A program made the position numbers and the translations under genes. The notes below the pieces were generated by a model, which searched no databases, was not told the origin of the DNA, and saw only the letters and a program-made list of their open reading frames with translations. Shown here in pieces: positions 48,818 through 60,738 of a stretch of DNA of 64,000 nucleotides; position 1 is the first letter of the stretch; each line of letters starts with the position of its first letter. The stretch lies in the NCBI GenBank assembly GCA_002914805.1, contig JXTB01000007.1:506773-570772 (forward strand), given 5' to 3'. This DNA is from Parasponia andersonii (lineage: Eukaryota; Streptophyta; Magnoliopsida; Rosales; Cannabaceae).

Positions 48818-50377
48818 CATATGTACATGACACAAATCAACCCATACCCATGAGTTCACATCCTCTCATCTGTGGAAACCCAGGATGATGGAACGTGTAC
48901 CTAATAGCCTGCCTAATACCTAAGCCCATACCCGGAGGGGACACCTATGTGTCACCTACCAAACCTGGCGGGGCAACCGAATTGCCTACGCTTACCAAGT
49001 GGGGAGATAATTAGAAGTAACAAAACCCCGTGCGAGTTTACGGACTTTCACCGACGATGGGGTACGCAGCGCCACACTGTAGACCCACGATGCTAACACG
49101 GTGCTCATGTATGATCCTATGACACGTGCAATACAGAACTGAAGTGTGAAAATAATCGTGCTCTGGTTTTTCAGTAAAATCCGCATACTAGGTTTTTATA
49201 GAAAAATGGGCAGCATAACGGCCCTATTTTTAATATACACAAAATAACCTGCACTCAGAAAATTCTCAGAGCAATACAGTATATATCTCATACAACCAAT
49301 TCCCATCACAGATATTTGAGAAACCAAAAATCACATTTGTTCTCATATGTTGTAGAAAATAAGTTTTATTTGAAAACGATATAAAACACAGGTAATTGAA
49401 TCTCTAACTCGCTCGAATAGCAATGCCACGCTATTAAATCCTTAAGTTGTCGTTGACGATCGCCCGGAGGGTCGGGAACCAATTTTGAGCCCTCGATCGT
49501 CCTCTTGTAAGTCTCACCGGAGCTTCAATTCTAGAAACGGACTTCTTCACTGAATTTCTAGCACCCAAAATAGGTAGGTTAAACATATAACTTGTCCAAT
49601 TCAGGTCCGAGCCCAAACCAGGCTAGTGGCATGCAAAACGAGGCAAATTTCAACCGCTCGATCTCGATTTCCGTGACGGTAACTAAACATAGGTAATATA
49701 TATATCAAACTTCTCCATTTTCCGAGTACAATCCAAAAATGAGATCAAAAATACAATCCAATGGCCAGATCAAAAAGTCAAACTTAAACTCGAAATACCC
49801 AAAAATGGCAACTTTCAATCCGGGCAAAATGAGGTTGAGATATATATACATTGATGATTCTTGAGACGAGACGAATCCAACGGGACTGATTGGAGGTCGA
49901 ATGGTGGCTGGAATCGTCACTGGTGGCCAAAAATCTGAAACGGCGTCTAAGTGGTTTTCCGATATTGCAGGGGACGGCAGCGACCGGGGATAGATGGTGT
50001 GGCTTCGACGTTGCACGAGGAACCTTCGCCGGTCAGTGGCGCGGGCAGACGGCGGTGGCGCTTCCTGCGGCGGTCGGGCGTCGGCGGCAGTGAGATCCGA
50101 GAGAGAGAAAGAAAGAAAGATCGATGGGAAAGAAAGAGAAGAGAAAGAGAGAGAGGCAAGTGAGCGAACAGGCCACATGGCCTGTTTTGAATGGGGCTGT
50201 GCAATTTTTCAAAAATTATACGTAAGTCCCCAAATTTCAAATCTCTATCAATCTAGTCCCCCAAAAATTACGATTTAGTCCTTCTACATAAAACTTTTGC
50301 AAATTAATCCCCACAATATTATATCCAAAAAATTAGTAAAATGTCAAAATTACTCTCAAAAATTCTGGATTTTTACA
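48818..50377 (-). repeat. 3' LTR of the chromovirus (visible part)
   Basis: Collinear with 55793-57350 and ending TTTTTACA. It contains the GC-rich block 49870-50170 with GA-rich runs; open frames there are shadows of LTR sequence. Confidence 0.88.
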
Positions 50378-50435
50378 TTTTCCCTTCCTTATAAGAATTT
50401 CGTCTCGAAATTCAAAATACAAGTCAAGGTTTATA

Positions 50436-50726
50436 TCACAATACAGCTTCTAACTGAAAGTTAAACAAATTAGAGTACTTCTCGTACATCTCCGTCTCAA
50501 GTTCCCAAGTAGCCTCGTCTTCCTTATGATGTTCCCAAAGCACCTTGACAAGTGGAATCTCTCTGTTACAAAGCACCTTCAACTCTCTAGCCAACAAACG
50601 AACAGGCTGCTCTTCATAGGACACATCTTCTTGGATCAGCACATGCACGTACTGAACAATATGAGATGGGTCCGGTATGTACTTCTTCAATATCGATACG
50701 TGAAACACATTATGCACATGACACAA
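50436..50726 (-). pseudogene. Chromodomain and integrase C-terminus of the chromovirus
   Basis: Residues VFHVSILKKYIPDPSHIV followed by PLVKVLWEHHKEDEATWELE are the standard integrase tail and chromodomain of plant chromoviruses. The chromodomain targets integration to marked chromatin in related elements. Confidence 0.88.
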
Positions 50727-50740
50727 CTGTGCAGGTAGAT

Positions 50741-51663
50741 TTAGCGATGCGTCACTGGTCTAATTTTCTCAGTGATCTCAAAGGGACCAACATACCTTAG
50801 AGCAAGCTTATCCTTAACTCCAAATCTTATAACACCTCGCTTTGGAGTCACTTTCAAGAATACGGAATCACTAGTATCGAACTCTACCTCACGCCTCTTC
50901 GGGTCAGCATAACTCTTCTGACGACTCTGAATCTCTTTGAGTCTTTCTTGGATATCTTTGATCTTTTCGGTAGTCTCTTCAATCAATTCAGGTCCAAGAG
51001 TATCACGCTCTTCGGGTTCTATCCAACACAAAGGTGATCTACACGGCTTCCTATATAACACTTCATATAGAGCAACACCCACACTGGTCTGGTAACTTTT
51101 ATTATAAGCAAATTCCACCAAATGAAGATGATCATCCCAGTTCCCACCAAAGTCCAGTATGCAACAACGTAGCATGTCCTAAAGAATCTGAATGGTCCTT
51201 TCAGACTGACCGTCTTTCTCAGGATAGTGAGTTGTACTGATATCCAATTGCGTACCCAACACAATCTGCAAAGCTCTCCAAAACTTAGAAGTAAACCTTG
51301 GATCTCTGTCAGATACTATAGTTGAAGGCACACCATGCAAGCGTATGATGTTCTCCACATACAGTCTACTGAGCTTAGTAAGTGAGTAGTCCATCCGGAT
51401 CGGTATAAAATGAGTACTCTTCATTAACCGATCGACTATCACCCAAATTGCTCGTTCTTCCTCAAGGTCTTCGGCAAACTAGTCACGAAATCCATCGTGA
51501 TCTTGTCCCACTTCCATTCCGGAATTGGCAATGGCTGAAGTAATCTAATTGGTCTCTGGTGTTTAGCCTTGACTTGTTGACAAGTCCAACACTTAGCTAC
51601 AAAAGTAGCTACATCCTTCTTCATATCTTTCCACCAATACTGTCGCTTCAAGTCCCCGTACAT
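50741..51663 (-). pseudogene. Integrase region of the chromovirus
   Basis: Zinc-region remnant (AKCWTCQQVKAKHQRP), catalytic-core blocks (DRLMKSTHFIPIR, IVSDRDPRFTSKFW, YPEKDGQSERT) and the downstream segment (GRKPCRSPLCW-like, then FGVKDKLALRYVGPFEI) are recognisable in order. Confidence 0.85.
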
Positions 51664-52126
51664 CTTGGTACTACCAGGATGTACTGCAAACCTTGACTTG
51701 TAAGCCTCTGTTAGAATGGTTTCTCAAAGATTAGGGTCATTAGCTATAGCCAACTTCCCACTGAAAATCAAAACTCTTCTCTGTTAGTGCTCCGACCATC
51801 TAATTGTTCACCATTCTGAAGCCGGTTCCAGATTGTCCTCAACTCCCTGTCGTGCCACTGACTCTGCTGGACAGTTTGGAGAAGTATGGCGAAATCACAA
51901 TATTGCTCGTGCAAGCAAACCTTTCATTCTCGAAGTATTGCAAGTTGTAATCACCAACCACAGCTGAGTTCCTCCAATCTTTAAACACCAGTGCAGCTAG
52001 TGCACCATGAGGCTCCCTACTCAGTGCATCGGCTACAACATTAGCCTTACTCGGATGGTACTATAGGTCGAAGTCATAATCCTCCATATACTCAACCAAT
52101 CTTCATTGTCTCAAGTTTAAATCCTT

Positions 52127-53186
52127 CTAGGTAAAGAGATACTTCAAACTCTTATGATCGGAGAATATGTCGAACTTCACACCATACAAGTAGCATCGCC
52201 AAATCTTCAAGGTAAAGATCACTGCTATAAGTTCTTGATCATGGATAGGATAGTTCTTTTCATGTGACTTCAACTGACGAGAAGAATAAGCTACAACTTG
52301 ACCATTCTGCATCAAGACACATCCTAAACCCATCTTTGAAGCATCTGTATACACCATATAATGCTCGTTACTGTCAGGAATAGTAAGAACAGGTATAGTG
52401 GTTAAACTCTGTTTTAACTTGATAAAAACTTCTTCACTTTCATGGTCCCAAACAAACTTGACGTCTTTCCTGGTCAATTTCGTCAAAGGGAAAGCAATTC
52501 TCGAGAAATCTTGTACAAAACGACGGTAGTAGCCTGCCAAACCTAGGAAACTACGGTCCTCCGTCATATTTCTTGGTCTTTCCCACTCTATAACAGCTTT
52601 GATCTTAGCGGGATCAATTGAAATACCTCCGTGAGAAATCACATGCCCAAGAACTTCACTTCTGGCATCCAAAAATCACACTTCGTTTTCTTGGCATACA
52701 ACTGATGATCTCTCAAGGTCTTGAGTACTATCCCCAGATGTTTGGCATGCTCTTCTCGAGTCTTGGAACACACCAAGATGTCATCGATGAACACAACCAC
52801 AAAACGATCCAAAACGACCTGAAGATCCGATTCATGAGATCCTTAAAAGCTGCAGGTGCGTTCGTCAAACCAAAAGACATCACCAGAAACTCAAAATGAC
52901 CATATTGAGTTTTGAATGTTGTCTTAGGTATATCATCTTCCCTTATCTTCAACTGATGATATCCATATCTCAAATCGATCTTGGAAAAGAATCTTGAACC
53001 ACCGAGTTGATCAAACAACTCATCTATCCTTGGCATAGGATATTTGTTCTTCACTGTCAATTGGTTCAACTTCTTGTAATCCACACAAAGTCTCAACGAA
53101 CCATCAGCTTTCTTCGCAAACAAAACAGGAGCACCCCAAGGAGAAGTGCTACTGTGAATAAAGCCCTTGGAAAGCAGATCATCCAA
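52127..53186 (-). pseudogene. Reverse transcriptase and RNase H of the chromovirus
   Basis: Reverse transcriptase blocks: [46 protein letters not shown]; then the connection [19 protein letters not shown]. RNase H blocks: [15 protein letters not shown] and [15 protein letters not shown]. The region is typical in content and order. Confidence 0.88.
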
Positions 53187-53259
53187 CTATTCTCTTAATT
53201 CTTCCATCTCAGCAGGTGTCATGCGATAGGATAGATAGAAACTGGCTGAGCTCCAGAAA

Positions 53260-53904
53260 CTAGTTCAATACAGAACTCGATCTCTCTATCAGGTAGTAAC
53301 CCCGGTAAGTCTTCAAGAAACACTCTGAATACTCACACACCACCAGAATCCATGGGTCTTGATTGTCTGTTCTCACCTTGCCATCCATGGCAAACAAGTT
53401 CCCACAACACTCAAGTTTCTTTCTTCTACCCAAGCACACTTTCAAAACAGGACTAGGCTTCAACGGACTCATCCCATCCTGATAGACAATAGGTTGCCCA
53501 TCACCAGGAAAAAGAGTAACCTGTTTCTTATGATAGTCTACAACGGCTCGATACTTCGACAACCAATCCATACCAAGTATCACATCATACTGTCCTATCA
53601 GCAACACAATCAAATCAGCAAGAAGCTTCCTATCACCAATCACAACCCGACAAGACTTACACATACTAAACATATCGGCTATTCCTCCCAAAGGTGTACC
53701 CAACATCAATACATAATCCAAATCAGAAAATTCCAACCCCAACAGTTGAGCAAACAATAAGGATATGAATAAATGGGATGCACTAGTATCAAACAAAACA
53801 TGTGCCCAAGCGTGTGAAAGAAGGATCATATCGTCAACAACACCTCGGCCGATGCGATCCTGAGTGTCGTCTGCCCCAATAAAAGTATAGGCTTGACCAA
53901 TCAC
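53260..53904 (-). pseudogene. Protease region of the chromovirus
   Basis: The aspartic protease signature LFDTSASHLFIS and the downstream block YDVILGMDWLSKYRAVVDY, usual for Gypsy protease leading into reverse transcriptase. Confidence 0.85.
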
Positions 53905-54107
53905 CTTTCTTTTCCCTTTGTTGCTTCTTCCTTGACTAGGACAGCTACTGCAGGATCCTAGACCACTACTATCAAAACCACGCCCACTCTGACTCCATGA
54001 AGCTTGAGGAGTGTGAAAAATCTGAGTAAAACCCTGAGGGCGGTACTAATGCTGATAAGGTTGAGGGGAAGTTAAAGTCTGCGAAGCACCCTGTGACTAT
54101 TGCGGTC

Positions 54108-55031
54108 TTATATGAGTGTTTCAATAAGAAACAGAACTGGACTGGCTCCTCTGAGGTCCTCCCTGAGAAAGAGTAGATTTCTACAGACAGTTAGGACACT
54201 CCTTCTTCCGATGATCTTGCTGGCCACAAACAAAATATCCTCCATACGGACTACCTTTGCCACCTCCTGAAGAACCACTACTATTCGAGCTCTCACTATT
54301 CGGAGTACCTTGGGCTAACCACTGCCCCTGGTTCCTTCTGGTGGCTTTCCTATCATTACTTCTCCGCTGGTTCATCCTGGAATTCAAACTTTCTTCGATA
54401 GCCTCTGCCTGCTGGGCAGCCACTGCAATCTCAGGAAGAGTATGGAAAGCATGGGTACCAATCCTATTGAAAATGTTCCGATTCAGACGGCTCCTAAACT
54501 TGGCAACTCGGTACTTCTTACTCGTACCCAGTCCAAGAGCAACACTTGCTAACTCAGTGAACTCTATCAGGTACTAATTCACCGTTCTGTTACCTTGGGT
54601 CAACATCTCAAACCGATTCACGACTTCATCCTGTTAATCCTCATTGGCATATTGGGCCTTGAAAATCCGTTCAAAGTCTTCCCAAGTCAAGCCCACTACA
54701 TCTTGCATCCGTTCCACTGCTTTCCACCAACGAATGGCACTCCTCATCAAACGGGTAATAGCAAACACAGCCCAAAACTCAACCGAAGTACCAAGGGCTC
54801 GAAAGTGCCTCTCCATCTTACGCAACCAAGTAATTGCCATGAGAGCTTCTGGTCTACCATCAAACTGCCCTGGCTAGAGATGCATGAATCATTGGAGATG
54901 ATCAGTCTGATCCAACTGACGTTCCTTCAGAGCTGGAGGCTAATAGTCTGGATTGCTTTGATCAGACGAGTAAAATCTGGACGAGGAGGTTCGGCACCCG
55001 GTTGGTGCCTCGGAACTCTTTTAAGAGGCAT
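54108..55031 (-). pseudogene. gag of the chromovirus
   Basis: It starts at the ATG at 55031 (MPLKRVPRHQPGAEPPRPD). It contains the gag core (WLRKMERHFRALG, WWKAVERMQDVVGLTWEDF) and a zinc knuckle CGQQDHRKKEC near 54200. It is treated as a fossil frame with several breaks. Confidence 0.85.
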
Positions 55032-55143
55032 CCTTAAAAGTATGAAACAATATGCCAAAGTGTTAGTGAGATAATGATGCATGCTTGTCATAAAAATAAC
55101 TTCAATCTAGTTTAATCGTGATACGTCCAAGCTGTTAAACTCA

Positions 55144-55157
55144 AAGCTCTGATACCA
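55144..55157 (-). other. Primer-binding site of the chromovirus
   Basis: The minus strand reads TTGGTATCAGAGC, the complement of the initiator-Met tRNA 3' end, a few bases inside the 5' LTR edge near 55166. Confidence 0.85.
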
Positions 55158-55165
55158 AAAATTTC

Positions 55166-57096
55166 TATTACGACCCAAAACCCGGGCTAGTGGTAGAAGA
55201 GGAATTTCACAAAGGGGGGAAATTCCTTGATTTATTTTAAAAGTATCAAAAGTCCTAGTTTTTATAAAAACAGTCCATTTAAATAAAATAATCGGAATTC
55301 CATCCCGTGAACCACTCCCACAGTTCGTATACATCATTAAACATAGGTTGAATAATTATTTAAAAACACGAAATCAAATATAAAACCAAGCATCACCATC
55401 ATCCACAACAAAATTCAAATACCAGAATGGCATACATAAATTCGCAGACAAAATAGAAAGTAGTAATCTTAGTTCAATGCTGATACAAAACTCAAATAGT
55501 CCAAGACTACGACAACAAACTCCTAGCATTACCAAGAGACGAACTGCAATCCAGATGACCTGTTACTCCTCTTGATCACCAAGATCGCACTCGACACTAC
55601 CTGGGGAAGAAGGTAGGGGGTGAGCATAAAATGCCCAGTAGGAAAAATAATTATCTGATCGAAAACATTTCAAGTGATAGAGAATTCCTGCATAGTTAGT
55701 TTAGTCCAAAATATACATATATATATATATATAATTCAAACCGTAAATCCATATATATATATATATAGCAGTATAATCAAAACCATTCAATTCATATGCA
55801 CATGACACAAAACAACTCATACCCATGAGCTCACTTCCTCTCATCTGTGGAAACTCAGGATGATGGCACTAAATATACCTAACAGCCTGCCTGATACCTA
55901 AGCCCATACCCGGAGGGGACACCTATATGCTGCATACCAAACTTGGAGGGGTAACCGAATTGCCAACGCCTGCCAAATAGGGACGTAATCAGAAGTAACA
56001 AAACCCCGTGCGAGTTTACGGACTTTCACCGATGGTGAGGCACGCAGCGCCACACTGTAGACCCACGATGCTAACACGGTGCTCATGTATAATCCTATGA
56101 CACGTGCAATACAGAACTGAAGTGTGAAAATAATCGTGCTTTGGTTTTTCAGTAAAATCCGCATACTAAGTTTTTATAGAAAAATGGGCAGCATAACGAT
56201 CCTATTTTTAATATACTCAAAATAACTTGCACTCAGAAAATTTCCATAGTAATACAATATATATATCTCATATAACCAATTCCCATCACAGATATTTGAG
56301 AAACAAAAAATCACATTTGTTCTCATATGTTGCAGAAAATAAGTTTTATTTGAAAACGATATAAAACACAGGTAATTGAATCCCTAACTCGCTCGAATAG
56401 CAATACTTCACTATTGAATCCTTAAGGTATCGTTGACGATCGCCCGGAGGGTCGAGAACCAATTCCGAGCCCTCGATCATCTTCTTGCGAAAAATCAACT
56501 TCTCACCGGAGCTTTAATTCCACAAACGGACTTCTTCACTGAATTCTTAGCACTCAAAATAGCTAGGTTAGACATTTAACTTGTCTAATTCAGATCCGAG
56601 CCCACACCGGGCCGGTGGCATGCAAAATGAGTTAAATCTCGACTGTTCGATCTCGATTTTTGTGACGGTAAACAAACATAGGCAATATATATATCAAACT
56701 TCTCCATTTTCCGAGTACAATCCAAAAATGAGATAAAAAACACAATCCAACGACTGGATCAAAAAGTCAAACTTAAACTCAAAATACCCAAAAATGATAA
56801 CTTTCAATCCGGGCAAAATAGGGTTGAGATATATATTTCTTGATGACCCTTGAGACGAGACGAATCCAACGGGACTGGTTGGAGGTCGAATGGTGGCTGG
56901 AATCGTCATCGGTGGCCAAAAATCTGAAACGGCGTCTAAGCAGTTTTCCGATGTTACAGGCGACGGCGGCGACCGAGGACGGATGGCGTGGCTTCGACGT
57001 TGCATGGGGAATCTTCGTCGGTCGGTGGTGCGGGCGGACGGCGGCGGTCAGGCGTCGGCGACAGCGAGATCCAAGAGAGAGAAAGATCGGGGGGAA

Positions 57097-57128
<32 letters not shown>

Positions 57129-57350
57129 CAAGTGAGCGAATAGGGCACGTAGCCTGTTTTGAATGGGGATATGTAATTTTTCAAAAATTACACCTAAGTC
57201 TCCAAATTTCAAATCTCTATCAATCTAGTCCCCCAAAAATTACGATTTAGTACTTCTGCACAAAACTTTTGCAAAGTAATCCCCACAATATTATATCCGA
57301 AAAATTAGTAAAATATCCAAATTACTCTCAAAAATTCTAGATTTTTACAA
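55166..57350 (-). repeat. 5' LTR of the chromovirus
   Basis: Partner of the LTR ending at 50377. It starts near TATTACGACCCAAAACCCGG (a worn TGTCACGACCC-type edge) and ends TTTTTACA. It carries (TA)n runs near 55720-55767 and a GA run near 57105-57130. Confidence 0.9.
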
Positions 57351-57612
57351 TATCTATTACTTGTACACGTTCATTTATGGTATTAAAATTTTTTCACACC
57401 TGAATAATTTTTGTAATCAATAAGAAAATAATAATTATACGGAATTGCATAACATTACATATATGTGAAGAAACATAGGATGATGAATTTAGTAAGGCAA
57501 TATTGATATTATTATGCAAGCGAAAGAAAATGGCCCGCTACAAAGGCCGCCGGTGCTCCATTATCAAGCCGCGCTCACGAGAAGAGCACCACGTGTACAT
57601 ATATATATATAT
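57351..57612. other. Short spacer between chromovirus and MITE cluster
   Basis: No gene. A GC-rich patch at 57525-57590 has no recognisable identity. Confidence 0.45.
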
Positions 57613-57853
57613 GGGCACCAATCCAGTAGGTATTTTTTTTTTTTACCTATGTATAGGTATCGATTTGTCCAATGAAAATTTAGCATGCACATTTTTTTAT
57701 TGTAAAAAGTAAGAGAGAGAAAGAACATTAATGATGTCCGTCTTTTCATGCACTTCATTATAGCCATTGGATCACCATTAGATGATGATTTAACGGCTAA
57801 AAAAAAATACCTACCCATAAGTAAAAACAAAAAAAGCCTATTGGATTGACAAC
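57613..57853 (+). mobile_element. MITE copy A, GGGCACCAAT family
   Basis: It starts GGGCACCAATCCAGTAGG and ends GGATTGACAAC. It has the same internal landmarks as the copy at 40531: CCAATGAAAATTTAGCATGC, ATTAATGATG, TTGGATCACCATTAGATGAT. It lies in an AT microsatellite that blurs the target duplication. Confidence 0.85.
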
Positions 57854-57872
57854 CTATATATATATATATATA

Positions 57873-58095
57873 GGGCACCAATTCAGTAGGTATTTTTTTT
57901 TTTTACCTATACATAAGTATCAATTCAGCCAATGAAAATTTAGCATGCACATTTTTTTATTCTAAAAAGTATTAATGATGTACTTTTCATACATTTCATT
58001 ATAACCATTGGATCACCATTAGATGGTGATTCAACAGCTAAAGAAAAAATATCTACCCATAAGTTAAAAAAAAAAATACCTATTGGATTGGCAAC
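57873..58095 (+). mobile_element. MITE copy B, GGGCACCAAT family
   Basis: Same orientation as copy A, 20 bp away across a TA microsatellite. It starts GGGCACCAATTCAGTAGG and ends GGATTGGCAAC. It is slightly shorter inside than copy A. Confidence 0.85.
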
Positions 58096-58113
58096 CTATA
58101 TAAATATATATAG

Positions 58114-58224
58114 GTTGCCAATCCAATAGGTATTTTTTTTTTTAACCTATGGGTAGGTATTTTTTCTTTAGCCGTTGAATCACCATCTAATGGTGATCCA
58201 ATGGCTATAATGAATATATATATA
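58114..58224 (-). mobile_element. MITE copy C, inverted partial copy
   Basis: It starts GTTGCCAATCCAATAGG and runs as the near-exact reverse complement of the last ~100 bp of copy B, so B and C form a long hairpin around an 18-bp AT spacer. It stops at an undetermined base (58225). Confidence 0.8.
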
Positions 58225-58225
58225 N

Positions 58226-58363
58226 CACATTTTTTTATTGTAAAAAGTAAGAGAGAGAAAGAGCATTAATGATGCACGTTTTTTTATGCATAGATGATCC
58301 AACGGCTAAAAAAAAAATACCTATACACGAGAGTGAAAAAAAAATAATTACCGGATTAGCAAC
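58226..58363 (+). mobile_element. MITE copy D, partial
   Basis: It begins within the family interior (CACATTTTTTTATTGTAAAA) right after the undetermined base and ends GGATTAGCAAC. It is the most diverged copy of the cluster. Confidence 0.75.
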
Positions 58364-60707
58364 TTATATATATATATTTATTTATTTATTTATCTTCTGG
58401 GCAAGTTGCAGATCGTTTTCACCACCCCACCTAATTTGTCATTTTGTTACGTTAATATAACTATACGTTAAGCTATATGTGCAGAGCAGGGACCGAATTA
58501 TTAATTGTTCGGTTATTAATATCCTTCTTTTGACATACTTTTATGTGTATTGAGATCGACACATTAGAAATCCTAATCAAGTTGTATAATAACTAGGTAT
58601 AGTTGTCTTATCTTCTATATTTGGGTACTTATTGACATATAGATAAGGAATAATATCGCCTACTTATTTATGGTATAAATTAATAGAACTCTTCGTGTAT
58701 TTAACCATATAAATACATATTCGCGTATTTTTCTTTATTTTCTTTCGTTGCTATTAATCCGTGTCACAATCCAACAGTGCAATTTAAAGGAGGCGCGATC
58801 GAAAGTACAGTTCCACTTCAAGTGTTCCAGTCAATCAAAACTCCTCACTAGACTTCGTCTAATATTACCTAGCTAGCATGCAGTCTGTTGACTAGCATTA
58901 TCTTTAGCTAGTTTCAGTTTCCTATACGTTAAGTACTTTAAATTGACCGCATTCCAAGGAACGAATAATAGTTTGAATTGAAATATAATCTTAACATCAA
59001 AAAGTTAGACATAATTACCGATCAAACTAAATATGTATATATGTGATCACATTAGAAAAGAATATAACACTTATCAAATAAAAAAAAATCATAAAAAGAT
59101 TTCATTTTCTACTAGCTAAACAGAGCATTGCTGTCATCTAATAATCTTAAAAAATTTAAATAAACGGAATAAAGCATTTTACATTTCTACATGACATAGT
59201 TTTAGAAACGAAGCATTTCATAAATTTGATAGAAGATTTGATCGAGTCCCGAAAAATAAGCCGTAAATAAAGATAAATATCAAATATTATTATTAATATC
59301 AATGCTCCACACAGACACAAAGTCTATCAACATTCAACATTTTTTTTCTTTTTTTCAAAATTAGGCCTTAGTTTCCAACCATTTTGGTGGGGGACTGCAT
59401 CTGCAGCCTTCCGTCTTCATTATCATCCACAAACACAATCGCTTGCTGGGTAAAGACTCTGAAAAAGGCGAGAGCCCTCTACGAGTGGTTAATGTCACAT
59501 TGGGGTGGGTCCAATTTTCCTTTATAAAGTTATTTTGAAACCAAAATTAATATTTTCTTTTATCAATATGTAGAAAATTAGAAACTTCGTTTTCAAATAT
59601 TATATATATATATGAAAAAATATAATGACTACTACAAAGTACTAGAAGAAAATAAGCTACAGGACCAAATTTCATCCTCAAAATGGGTCCCTAGTTATAG
59701 TTGGATCCTATCCTCTCTCCTTTGTTTCGGCCACAGCTCTCAATAATAATAATAATATACACCAATTGTAATATATGTTTGGCTCCAATAACTATCGAGT
59801 ATTTTTCTCTCAAAATATAACCCATTATAGTGTAGACTGCAGTACCACATGACCACAGCATGGGCATCCACGTGAGTGTGGGGCCTCTCTCAAGGCTTTT
59901 GCCTCGTGGAGCGCGCGTGTGGAAACTGTACGATGATCCCAATTTTATCGTCGCTTGCTCACTTAATATGCATTAAATCGGTGGCCATGCAAAGCTATTC
60001 ATATAAATAATATATGTACATGTAAAAAATATATATTGCTGGATTTGTCGTACTTATAGTTAATGACTTCGTAGGCTAATTGGTGGGCTTTTTCTGATCA
60101 TTTTTATCTTTTGGTCATACGGGTCATCGCTTTTTATTTGGCTTGGTGTAGAGAGTATACATATATGTAATTAATCACAAGCTAGCTAAAGCCTAAAGAA
60201 GCCTGCAGAATGGCTTGAGTTGCATATATATATATACGAAGATAATTATGTTAAGGGAACATTTTGATAGACATAAAGAATGATGACAATATGAGTCAGA
60301 GAATTTTGATAGATGAAAATAACGCATGAGTGTGTACTGTTGTGTGTGTATATATGTGGGTACATATATTTTACAGCTCGAAATAGAAAATGTGTGGAAG
60401 TCACTGTCGTTTTGGGTTTACTTTTCAAGTATATATGTCTGTTGTTGGAAGACAAAGACGACCAGCAGCGAGACTAGTCGTCAGAGAGTCTGCAAGGGTC
60501 CATATATATAAATATATATATGTCATGAATATATAATGTGTATAAATACAAGTAATTTAAATTAATATGTGCTAGCTGTTACTATTTGGTGGTAGAACTA
60601 CTGCATGTTCTTGTTTGTAAAAACTTTCGATGGTGTCTATTTTTAAAATACCTTAACTATATCGCATCAAGACGTGTTGAGCTACGTCCTGGACAATGTG
60701 GAAAATT

Positions 60708-60738
<31 letters not shown>

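Larger units (their letters stand above)
48190..57350 (-). mobile_element. Ty3/Gypsy chromovirus (Tekay/Del type), about 9.2 kb
   Basis: Coding is on the minus strand between a pair of about 2.2-kb LTRs. Order from right to left: 5' LTR, primer site (minus strand TTGGTATCAGAGC, initiator-Met tRNA type), gag with zinc knuckle, protease, reverse transcriptase, RNase H, integrase, chromodomain, polypurine tract, 3' LTR. Integrase followed by a chromodomain marks a chromovirus, and the long LTRs and pol end (AATTTCGAGACGAAATTC then a purine run) fit Tekay/Del. The LTRs differ by roughly 5% in the stretches compared by eye, so it is older than the Tat element. It carries several breaks. The left edge is inferred. 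Confidence 0.9.

Noticed and set aside
47973-48859. Three long minus-strand open frames
   Set aside because: They consist almost entirely of undetermined bases.
49705-50278. Overlapping open frames in a GC-rich block, with counterparts at 56694-57250
   Set aside because: This is the GC-rich part of the chromovirus LTRs. Frames on both strands at once and Arg/Glu-rich low complexity argue against a gene.
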